DNA of 64,000 nt from positions 2,446,501-2,510,500 of the forward strand of contig CATNEN010000011.1 of NCBI GenBank assembly GCA_950097015.1, written 5' to 3'. Positions 12,001 through 21,059 of this stretch are shown here, in pieces. Position 1 is the first letter of the stretch; each line of letters starts with the position of its first letter. Source of the DNA: Macrostomum hystrix (taxonomy: Eukaryota; Platyhelminthes; Macrostomidae). A program made the translations under genes and the position numbers. Under the pieces are notes generated by a model. That model ran no database searches and was not told where the DNA came from. It worked only from the letters and a program-made list of their open reading frames with translations.

Positions 12001-15000
12001 GTAGGTGCAATTTGGATCCGTTACTATTAACAGTAGAACTAGAAAGGGGGGAATTTCTCCCCACAAATTTGCACCCGAACGGAACAACGCAAGCGCACGA
12101 AACTCAAGAACACGGGCCAACTTTTTGTTGCGCATCATCTGAAACAATAATCAAGTCAGCATCTCCAGACCGTCGAGATATTCAATGGTTCTGGCCGAAG
12201 GTCAGATTTTCCCATAAGCGCTAGTGTATTTCATACACCCCTATACACGAATTTGCACTGCGCCTCAGTGCGGCCTCGCCAGGCCTTCAAAATGTATCAG
12301 CACGTCACCCAAATGTGCTAGCATCATCTCCAAACTCGGTGGTCACCTACCTTTATCTAGACGGATTTGCTGGACCTTCAAGGCCTACAACAGGTGGAAC
12401 TAAGCCACTATGGACACCCTGACGCGAATTTCTCTAATTTCACTGATCAAGCCTAAATATTAGGCGCAGCTCAACCACAGGACACCATCGCCTAGCCTGT
12501 CAACCAATCAGTCACCACCCAACGCTGTTAGCATTCGGGCGCTGCCAAAATATTTCTGGGGGGCGGGGGAATTTCTCCTGTAAAGTGGTATATAAAAACA
12601 AGGGCGGCAAATGGCTTGGTAGTCCTACTGTTAATAAGCTTTAGTCTAGCTGTGTTGCTGTTAACTTTCTATAACTTATCCTACAGTTGTTTTCAAATGT
12701 TTACTCTCTACATTCCGCTAACTATTCTATTCTTCTTGAACTTCCGCTTCTTTTCTATTTCTTAAGTTCTCTATTAATATTTCTTTTTTAGATTTCTTAA
12801 AACTTAATTAACGTTAATAACAATTGCAATAATTGCAGGAGGGCTGCAGGCAGTGGCACATCGTTTGGTGACACCAGACCCGCAGCCAGCGAGGAGGCAA
12901 TTCTGCCCATTCCGCTGACTCCTGAGCACACACGCACACATATACTGTACGCAGGCATACGCTCACACAGGTGTGTACATCTGCCCTGACTTTCTCATCG
13001 TCAGGCAGTGTACACTTCACTGTGCGTTGGAGGTTGGCCCTCAAGGGCGTAAATTGCACGACAAGCCGCGAAAGTCTTTTCTCCGCGGCTGCGCCCCTAA
13101 ATGAATGTGGGGCCTCGGCGCGGAGTCGAACAAAGGGGCTTTGATGCGAGGGGCAAACGCGTTAACCGCTCGGCCACCGACCCCATTCAGTTTCGTTACT
13201 TTTTTGCTTTTCTGTTTGTTCCGTTACTTTCGTGTGTATATATTTTTTTCGTTATCATTACTTTATCGTTACTTTTTTCATTATAGCGTCTAATATTTAC
13301 CCCTAAAAACTTTCAGGCATGGATCTGTGGGGCGCCATTCCCGCTATAAAGTCCGTGTTCCAACCGCCCACCTCGACTCCGTCAACCCTGTCTGAACCGT
13401 CGCAGTTGCTGGAAGCCATGGCAACCTGTCACGCGTTGACCCGAATCGATGGCACATTGTCTGGAGATCCGTTGGATCTGAAAATGTTTGAAAGCACGGG
13501 CTGGCAGTTAGAGGAACCGGACACTATCGACTATGCTAGGCGAGTTTGGCTTGTTCGAATTTGGGATGATTAATAGGGAATAATTGGGATTATTTGGGAT
13601 TTGATAGGGGTTAAAATTTCAGGAATTTTTGTAGATTCTTCTTTAGGGATTATAAAGGAAACTTAGGATGGGATTCTATCTGTGGGATAAGATGGGATTC
13701 TATCTATAGGATAAGGTTGTGGGATAAAATGGGATTCTGTCTATGGGATAAGATGGGATTTAAATTTTTTTGTAACATTTGGGAACTTTTTAACTGAGAT
13801 TAAACGTTTTGAGTTTCACATAAGTCTTTTCTTTAGATAATACACCATACATTCTTGGTGTATTATTGGAGTTCTTGCAGTTTTCTTGCAGTTTTTTAAA
13901 CTGATTATTAATCCCTTATATGATTTTTTCTCCCTCTGGCCTGGATAGGTGCGATCGCCTAGTTAACCTGCTGGTTCGCTCACCAGTATCAGGCGACGAG
14001 CTGGGAGTTGTTCGCCAATTTCCATTCAGCTCCGATCTTCAACGCATGTCAGTCATTGCAACCCGCCTGTCCGCTAAGTCCAACGAGCCTTTGCTGGCCT
14101 ACGTGAAAGGCTCGCCCGAGATGATCCACTCGCTGTGCCTGCCCGATACCGTGAGCTGGTTTTCTTACCTGATCCGCTTCTTACTACTCATAGTCGGCGT
14201 GTCAGTAGAGTGATGAACATTTTTCGAATATAAAAAAAATGGTTTTGATAAAACTATGCTACTTATAGGCTGTAGCCTAGTGGTTAGAGCGTCGGACTTA
14301 CGACTTGAAGGTCAGGGGTTCGATTCCCGATTCTACTGGAACAATTTTTGTCCTTTAGCTAGACACTCAACTCGGCGTTGCTTCAGTTCACACAGCTTTT
14401 TATTGGTTAACAGCATTAGCTGGGTTATTAAAGGATCCCCAGTCCATGGACTGAACAGCCGTACGCAGCCTTCAGATGCGCCGCGCAATAGCTGCGAGTG
14501 TGCTGTCGGCTGCACACCCGACTGCTGCCAATTATTAATTATTAATATCTTTATGCTACTTATTTCCAGCAGTCAGTAGAGTGTGACGTGCATAGTAACT
14601 GAGTTATTTCCCCACCTGCTCAATCACAAATTTCAGATTCCGAAAGACTTTCACGATCAGCTGATAAGCTACACCAGCCACGGCTATCGTGTGATTGGCC
14701 TAGCCTATCGCCAGCTGCCATCGACTGTCACTATGCAGTCTGCTCAGAAAGTGAATCGCGGAGAGTTTGAGCACAATCTACAATTCTTGGGCCTTCTAAT
14801 TATGGAGAATCGACTCAAGCCTGAGACTACACCGTCCATTGCTACACTGCTCAAGGCCAATATTAGGCCAGTGATGGTCACTGGGGATAATATCCTCACT
14901 GCTTTGAGTGTGGCCAGAGAGTGTGGTATCATTGCGGAGTCTGAAACGGCGGTCATTGTCCAGGCTACTGAGGGACCTAGCGGGCCCAATGTGGACTATG

Positions 15001-18000
15001 TGGTGGGTGTTTTGTTTGTCATTTAATGGTATGAGTTATCTGAATAGAAAAATTGAACTAATAGATTACTTTAGATTGAAGTAAAGGTTGAAGTTAAATG
15101 GAGAATGGGACAGAGATACGATTTATACTCAGGGTAATATTAGAATAAAGATAACATTTTGCAGAATTTTTTTAAAATAGAAAATTACACATTTGAAATT
15201 AAAATTTAAGATTAGATATATTATAATGCGGTATAAGATTAGTATCATAATTGGGTTTAGATTAGATATGTGACTACGGATGAGATTAGATATGCGATAA
15301 GATATGAGAATCAGATTGAGATAAGATATGAGAATCAGATTGAGATTAGAAATGAGAATCATATTGAGATTAGGTATGAGAATCAGATTGAGATTAGATA
15401 TGAGAATCAGATTGAGATTAGATATGAGAATCAGATTGAGATTAGGTATGAAAGTAAGATTGAGATTAGATATGAGAATCAGATTGAGATTAGGTATGAA
15501 AGTAAGATTGAGATTAGATATGAGAATCAGATTGAGATTAGATATGAGAATCAGATTGAGATTAGGTATGAAAGTAAGATTGAGATTAGATATGAGAATC
15601 TCATTGAGATTAGGTATGAAAGTAAGATTGAGATTAGATATGAGAATCTCATTGAGATTAGGTATGAAAGTAAGATTGAGATTAGATATGAGAATCTCAT
15701 TGAGATTAGGTATGAAAGTAAGATTGAGATTAGATATGAGAATCTCATTGAGATTAGGTATGAGAATCAGATTGAGATTAGGTATGAAAGTAAGATTGAG
15801 TTTAGATATGAGAATCAGATTGAGAATAGATATGAGACTCGGGATGAGATTAGATGTTAAACAAGGGTTGTGACGACTTAAGACTTCTCATCAAGAAAAT
15901 CGGCCCCTCAACACTTCAACCCAGGTGTATGGTGACCCGCGTCGCAAAGTGACGGAGGCGGCCGTCCTCAGTCCGAGCAGCGTCTACCGCCTGGCCATCA
16001 GCGGTCCCAGCTGGCTGCTGGTTCGTCAGCACTTCTCCCAGCTGGTGCCGAAACTGGCTGTCTGCGGCGCGGTATTCGCCAGGTTCTCGCCAGTGCAAAA
16101 GTCCCAGCTGGTTGAGGCGCAACAGCAGCTTGGCTACACTGTCGCTATGTGCGGCGACGGAGCCAACGACTGCGGCGCGCTCAAGACTGCTCACGCTGGG
16201 ATATCACTGAGCGAAGCGGAGGCCAGTGTTGCATCGCCATTCACCTCCAAGGTGCGAGAAATTTCGTGATTCTTTTCTAAATCCTTAATTATAGGATCTT
16301 TAATTGGATTGCCAATCTATCCTTGTCTATTAAGGGATCTTAAGTGGATTGCTAGATATTGTGGGGTCTCAGATTGTGTGATCTGAGGCGGATAGTTAAT
16401 CTAGATCCTCATTTATTTATTGTATGATCTGAGGTGGATTGCTAGTCTATCCTCTTTGATTGTGGGATCTGAGGTGGATTGCTAGTCTATCCTCTTTGAT
16501 TGTGGGATCTGAGGTGGATTGCTAGTCTATCCTCTTTGATTGTGGGATCTGAGGAGGATTGCTAGTCTATCCTCTTTGATTGTGGGATCTGAGGAGGATT
16601 GCTAGTCTATCCTCTTTGATTGTGGGATCTGAGGAGGATTGCTAGTCTATTCTCTTTGATTTAGAGATCTGAGGTGGATTGCTAGTCTATCCTCTTTGAT
16701 TGTGGAATCTGAGGTGGATTGCTAGTCTATCCTCTTTGATTGTGGAATCTGAGGTGGATTGCTAGTCTATCCTCTTTGATTGTGGGATCTGAGGAGGATT
16801 GCTAGTCTATCCTCTTTGATTGTGGGATCTGAGGAGGATTGCTAGTCTATCCTCTTTGATTGTGGGATCTGAGGAGGATTGCTAGTCTATCCTCTTTGAT
16901 TGTGGGATCTGAGGTGGATTGCTAGTCTATCCTCTTTGATTGTGGGATCTGAGGAGGATTGCTAGTCTATCCTCTTTGATTGTGCGATCTGAGGAGGATT
17001 GCTAGTCTATCCTCTTTGATTGTGGGATCTGAGGAGGATTGCTAGTCTATCCTCTTTGATTGTGGGATCTGAGGTGGATTGCTAGTTTATTCTCTTTGAT
17101 TTAGAGATCTGAGGAGGATTGCTAGTCTATCCTTTTTGATTGTGGGATCTGAGGTGGATTGCTAGTCTATTCTCTTTGATTTTGGGATCTGAGGTGGATT
17201 GCTAGTCTATCCTCTTCGATTGTGGATTTTGGGATTTTGGGATCTGAGGTGGATTGCTAGTCTATCCTCTTCGATTGTGGGATCTGAGGTGGATTGCTAG
17301 TTTATTCTCTTTGATTGTGGGATCTGAGGTGGATTGCTAGTCTATCCTCTTTGATTGTGGGATCTGAGGTGGATTGCTAGTTTATTCTCTTTGATTGTGG
17401 GATCTGAGGTGGATTGCTAGTTTATTCTCTTTGATTGTGGGATCTGAGGTGGATTGCTAGTTTATTCTCTTTGATTGTGGGATCTGAGGTGGATTGCTAG
17501 TCTATTCTCTTTGATTGTGGGATCTGAGGTGGATTGCTAGTCTATTCTCTTTGATTGTGGGATCTGAGGAGGATTGTTAATCTAGATCCTCATCGACATT
17601 GGGATTTGAGGTAAAGTATCGAATGTCCTTTATAAATAATTTAAAATATTAATTTCAAATTTTAATCCCTATTACTTTCCTCCCCAGGATCAGAACATCT
17701 CGTGCGTCCTTCGCCTAATCCAGGAGGGCCGTTGCGCCCTAGTTACCTCATTCGGCATCTTCAAATTCATGGCCTGTTATTCAATGTGTCAGTTCGTATC
17801 CGTGCTAATTCTTTATTGGATAGCAACCAATCTCACCAACAACCAGTTTGTGTACATCGACTTATTCCTGGTGACGTCACATTTTATCACCTTCTCCTAC
17901 ACCGCCGCCTACGATGGCATCGCCAAGGAGCCGCCTAGTCATCGGCTATTGTCCTTCGTCACCTGCACATCGATAGCATTGCAGTGCGGCATATTTGTAG

Positions 18001-20752
18001 GATTTCAAACTTTAGCCTACTTCTATGTACAGTGGCAGCCTTGGTTCTATCCGTTTGTTTATAATCCTGATTCCGATCTGATGGCATGCTACCAGAACAC
18101 TGCCGTGTTTTTAATCTCGGTCAATCAGTACGTCATTCTAGCTGTTGTGTTCTCCAAATCTGCGCCTTATAGACGAGCGATGTTTACTAATTGTGAGTTC
18201 CGAGAGCTGGGAACCTGGCTGATATCTAATTAGTGACATGACTTGATTTCTGTGTAATCTAGGGGTGAGATTTGTATATTACCTAACGTCTAGGGGTGAG
18301 TCTAGGGGTATATTATACGTCTAGGGGTGAGATTTGTATATTACCTAAACGTCTAGGGTGAGATTTGTATATTACCTAAACGTCTAGGGGTGAGATTTGT
18401 ATATTACCTAAACGTCTAGGGGTGAGATTTGTATATTACCTAAACGTCTAGGCGTGAGATTTGTATATTACCTAAACGTCTAGGGGTGAGATTTGTATAT
18501 TACCTAACGTCTAGGGGTGAGATTTGTATATTACCTAAACGTCTAGGGGTGTGATTTGTATATTACCTAAACGTCTAGGGGTGAGATTTGTATATTACCT
18601 AAACGTCTAGGGGTGAGATTTGTATATTACCTAAACGTCTAGGGGTGAGATTTGTATATTACCTAAACGTCTAGGGATGAGATTTGTATATTACCTAAAC
18701 GTCTAGGGGTGTGATTTGTATATTACCTAAACGTCTAGGGGTGAGATTTGTATATTACCTAAACGTCTAGGGATGAGATTTGTATATTCCTTAATATTAA
18801 GGTGTGAGAATAAGTGGATTTTCAAGACTAATTTATTTCTGTTGTTTTTGGCTTTTAAATATCAAAAAGATCTTAAGAACTTTTTCTGCCAATTTACAGA
18901 CGCCTTCTTGATCAACATAGCCGTGGTTGTTGGTGTCAACCTGTTTGTCATTTTCGCTCCTAGCGACTGGTTAGGAGTACTACTTGAGGTGAGATTATTG
19001 ATTTGAATATGATATTAGAAAGTGTAAGATTAATTTGTCAGATCCAAAAATTTCAGACCCAAAAATTTCAGAACCGAAACTGACAGACCCTAAAACTGTC
19101 AGATCTAAAAAGTGTCAGACCCGAAACAGTCACACCCAAAATTGTCTGACCCAAAACTGCCAGACCCAAACCTGTCAGACCCAAAACTGTCAGACGAGAA
19201 CTGTCAGACCCAAACCTGTCGAACCCAAACCTGTCGAACCCAAAACTGTCAGGCCGAGCTGTTTTATTCTTTCAGACCTGGGACGCACCGTTAGACAATC
19301 CGAGTTTGAGTGTGAAATTTGTACTGATCGGCGCCATCATAATGAACTGCCTTCTGGCCCTCCTAGTTGAGCAGCTGATTGAGTCTGTCTGGTTTAACCA
19401 GCTGGTTAATCGCATCAGCCGCCGATTGGCCGCCAAGCCGAAGGAATTTGAGCGGGTGGCTCGCGAGCTGAAACAGCAGCGCGGGCAATGGCCTCCGATA
19501 AATGCGCACTTTCAAAGAGCCGGACAGAAGGAGCTGCTAAACTATGTTGTTCAGGGCGGCGGCGGAGGCGGCGGCAGCGGAGGCGGCGGCGGCAGCGGCG
19601 TAGTCAGTCCCACTCAGGTGTGTTCGAAATTTAGTTTTTTATTCATCACGTTTCATAAGGACTCGCTTTATCTTGTTCTTAGAATCCCCATCCCAATGAC
19701 TACAATAATTCAATTTCTAGAGTCATAATTATCCCATTTTAGAATTTCTATTATCAATATTTAAAATCCCAATTATGCCATCTAGGAATTCTCATTTTCT
19801 CATTTTAAAATCCCACCTATTTAAAATCCTAGTTATCCCTTTTTAGAATCCCAGTCATTCAATTTTAAAATCCCAATCATTCCATTAGAATCCCAATCAT
19901 CCAATTTACAGAATCCCTACCCTAGCACTCATCGAACCCTTATCTCCAATTTATAGAGTCCCAAATGTACTGCTTTTGGAATCCCTAAATCTCCTATTTC
20001 TAGAATCCCTAAATCTCCTATTTCTAGAATCCCTAAATCTCCTATTTCTAGAATCCCTAAATCTCCTATTTCTAGAATCCCTAAATCTCCTATTTCTAGA
20101 ATCCCTAAATCTCCTATTTCTAGAATCCCTAAATCTCCTAATTATAGAATCCCTAAATCTCCTATTTCTAGAATCCCTAAATCTCCGTTTTCTTGAATCC
20201 CAAAATCTTCTATTTTTTTAAGAACCCCAAAATCTCCTAATTCTAGAATCCCTAAATCTCCATTTCTTGAATCCAAAACTTCACTTTTGTTAAATCACAA
20301 ATCCTTTATTTCTAGAATCCCAAAATCTCCTTTTTTTAGAATCTCAAAATCTCGTTTTCTATAATCCCAAACTTCACATTTCTAAAATCCCAAAATCTGA
20401 AATTTCTAGAATCCCTAAATCTCCTATTTCTAGAATCCCTAAATCTCCAAATTCTAGAATCCCAAAATCTCCTATTTCTAGAATCTCAAACTTCTCATTT
20501 CTAGAATCCCGAATCATACTTCTGGAATCAATTTTCTTACTTTCCTACAATCCTTAGTATCCCTTTACTTTGAACCCTACTTAATTGCAACCGTTTCTAG
20601 AATCCCCATTCTCCCATCGCCTCATCATTTTCCTGTGTTTTATTATTTACACCTTCCTCCCCTTCCAGGTTGGCATGGAGATAAAGCCTTTCGCTAAGGA
20701 AAACCATTCAGCCGAGAAGGCGCACAAAAAGAAATACTACTCAGCACTGTGA
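69..20752 (+). CDS. ATP13A: P5B-type P-type ATPase, ATP13A family (17 exons, 5' end outside window)
   Basis: Exons I assign: 69-127, 1192-1336, 2226-2273, 4455-4537, 7705-7846, 7952-8086, 9410-9476, 10725-10856, 11482-12000, 13317-13539, 13949-14150, 14637-15002, 15925-16251, 17688-18192, 18900-18988, 19276-19617, 20669-20752 (TGA). All junctions keep frame and total 3468 nt (1155 residues), close to the usual ~1200, so only the N-terminus is missing. Visible motifs: LVPGD then LTGES (actuator domain, TGES split by an intron); PPALPA at 11844-11861, diagnostic of the P5B subgroup; phosphorylation motif DKTGTLT from 11973; [12 protein letters not shown] and VKGSPEMI in the nucleotide domain; VTGDN; GDGAND at 16153-16170; then hydrophobic C-terminal helices. 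Known role: P5B pumps such as ATP13A2 act in late endosome/lysosome membranes and export polyamines. The substrate here is inferred from family only. Exons 2-3 ([11 protein letters not shown] stretch) are less conserved and less certain. The C-terminal tail carries a Gly/Ser run. Confidence 0.93.
233..1113 (+). repeat. 23-bp minisatellite in ATP13A intron
   Basis: About 35 imperfect copies with core GGATTGGAGAATTAGAACAG, becoming irregular after 930. It fills most of the intron 128-1191. The frame at 907-1116 is a by-product of the repeat. Confidence 0.9.
1363..2155 (+). repeat. 21-bp minisatellite in ATP13A intron
   Basis: About 37 near-identical copies with core GTGAATGATATTAGTCTACC (third-last region alternates TCT and TGT). 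The 21-bp unit is a multiple of three and stop-free, so it creates a 284-codon frame of VNDISLP heptads. It lies wholly inside intron 1337-2225 and is not a gene. Confidence 0.95.
2274..3059. other. unique intron sequence of ATP13A
   Basis: This is the non-repetitive 5' part of intron 2274-4454. A short GC-rich block at 2495-2555 stands out from the AT-rich surroundings. I recognise no gene, RNA or element in it. Confidence 0.5.
3060..4245 (+). repeat. ~22-bp degenerate minisatellite in ATP13A intron
   Basis: About 53 copies with core CACCTGTGATTTCCATCTTT. Variants include CCCGTGATTTTCATC and GGTGATTACAATC. It is less homogenised than neighbouring arrays, and blocks are themselves duplicated (about 3280-3420 resembles 3670-3810). 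Confidence 0.9.
4690..7510 (+). repeat. 19-bp minisatellite in ATP13A intron, 2.8 kb
   Basis: Nearly 150 copies of ATGGCATCTCAACTCCAAA, interspersed with a second form ending AACAGCAAA. The two forms alternate in recurring blocks of several hundred bases, indicating higher-order duplication. The unit is not a multiple of three, so frames repeat every 57 nt. The many [11 protein letters not shown] frames are artefacts. It is contained in intron 4538-7704. Confidence 0.95.
8170..9295 (+). repeat. 30-bp minisatellite in ATP13A intron
   Basis: About 37 highly uniform copies. Each contains GATGGGACAAGTGTCTAGTA followed by a BglII-type AGATCT. Variation is mostly a GGGACAAG/GGGATAAG alternation. 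Stop-free frames of hundreds of codons exist on both strands because 30 is divisible by three. It lies inside intron 8087-9409. Confidence 0.95.
9556..10680 (+). repeat. 22-bp minisatellite in ATP13A intron
   Basis: About 50 copies with core CACCGGTTGCTCTTATCTGT. The CACCGGTT and CACCGATT forms are arranged in blocks, and about 10010-10200 is repeated at 10330-10520. All three forward frames are open for long stretches. It lies in intron 9477-10724 and stops about 45 bp before the acceptor. Confidence 0.95.
11040..11440 (+). repeat. 29-bp minisatellite in ATP13A intron
   Basis: About 13 copies with core GGTGTTACCTGTTAGACACC followed by TGTTCTATA. It fills most of intron 10857-11481. Confidence 0.9.
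12027..12634. mobile_element. TTAA-flanked MITE, piggyBac-like, inside ATP13A intron
   Basis: A 608-bp segment begins with TTAACAGTAGAACTA and ends with TAGTCCTACTGTTAA, giving near-perfect 15-bp inverted termini that start at TTAA. There is no transposase frame. A diverged relative lies at 53398 onward. TTAA targets and short inverted termini are typical of piggyBac-type non-autonomous elements. Family assignment is inference. Confidence 0.65.
12836..13184 (-). mobile_element. tRNA-derived SINE, family B, full length
   Basis: Read on the minus strand it starts with a tRNA-like head: box A-like GGTGGCCGAGCGGTTAACGC, then box B-like TTCGACTCCG. A unique body containing a GTGTACACTGCC-type segment follows, and the 3' end is GCAGCCCTCCTGCA plus an AT-rich tail. 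Related copies lie at about 44032, 59293 and 62380. It sits in ATP13A intron 12001-13316. Open frames across it are not genes. Confidence 0.75.
13540..13948 (+). other. GC-AG intron of ATP13A
   Basis: Frame and family conservation on both sides ([10 protein letters not shown], then CDRLVNLL) force the exon to end ...GCTAG followed by GCGAGT. The acceptor is GGATAG at 13948. The donor is therefore GC rather than GT. The intron also holds a few degenerate GGGATAAGATGGGATTCTAT units (about 13660-13770). Confidence 0.7.
14267..14551 (+). mobile_element. tRNA-derived SINE, family A, with target-site duplication
   Basis: The head resembles a tRNA: TAGCCTAGTGGTTAGAGCGT (box A) and GGGGTTCGATTCCC (box B). 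The 3' part ends in AATTATTAATTATTAATA. It is flanked by the 12-bp direct repeat TATGCTACTTAT at 14255-14266 and 14552-14563, the insertion footprint. It lies in ATP13A intron 14151-14636. Confidence 0.8.
15297..15850 (+). repeat. 24-bp minisatellite in ATP13A intron
   Basis: About 23 copies with core GAGATTAGATATGAGAATCA. AGAATCAG and AAAGTAAG variants alternate, forming a 48-bp second-order unit between 15440 and 15760. Divisibility by three gives open frames on both strands. It lies in intron 15003-15924. Confidence 0.93.
16390..17590 (+). repeat. 40-bp minisatellite in ATP13A intron
   Basis: About 30 copies. The unit contains GATCTGAGGTGGATTGCTAG followed by TCTATCCTCTTTGATTGTGG. GGTGG and GGAGG variants are arranged in runs. 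It fills most of intron 16252-17687. Confidence 0.95.
18245..18800 (+). repeat. 32-bp minisatellite in ATP13A intron
   Basis: About 17 copies with core CCTAAACGTCTAGGGGTGAG followed by ATTTGTATATTA. It starts shortly after the donor of intron 18193-18899. Confidence 0.93.
19035..19260 (+). repeat. 15-bp degenerate repeat in ATP13A intron
   Basis: About 15 copies of CAGACCCAAAACTGT and variants lie in the short intron 18989-19275. Confidence 0.8.
19680..20600 (+). repeat. 24-bp minisatellite in ATP13A intron
   Basis: The clean core at 19976-20200 has about 9 copies containing TCTAGAATCCCTAAATCTCC. It is flanked on both sides by decayed AATCCC-type copies. It lies in the last intron, 19618-20668. 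Confidence 0.88.
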
Positions 20753-20860
20753 GTTGATTCTCCTCCTGACAACTCAGAGACCTGTAGATTTTTCTGATCG
20801 CCAATGGGACAGCCTGTTCTTCACCATGAATATCGAAAAACTGTAGCTAAACAAATGAAC

Positions 20861-20866
20861 AATAAA
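20861..20866 (+). terminator. poly(A) signal of the ATP13A gene
   Basis: AATAAA lies about 110 nt after the TGA at 20750-20752, in AT-rich sequence, and just before the 60-bp array begins. Confidence 0.6.
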
Positions 20867-21059
20867 TTTTACAAAAAATGCTTTAACTGTGATTAAATGC
20901 GTTGAATTGGATTTTAATATTTTTATTCAATATTGAATATTCATTTCTCTTCAATAATTATTTTTTTAGTCGTGAATCTCAACTTCAAAGTGTATTTTCT
21001 ATCGTTTTAATTTTGCATCCCTCCTTTGAGTACTTGCCTGCCATACCTCATTGTGCCTC

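Noticed and set aside
12814-13293. Short frames on both strands near 13 kb
   Set aside because: They run across a family-B SINE and AT-rich intron sequence.
14267-14340. Genuine tRNA gene
   Set aside because: The tRNA-like head lacks a full acceptor-stem match and continues into a SINE body flanked by a target duplication.
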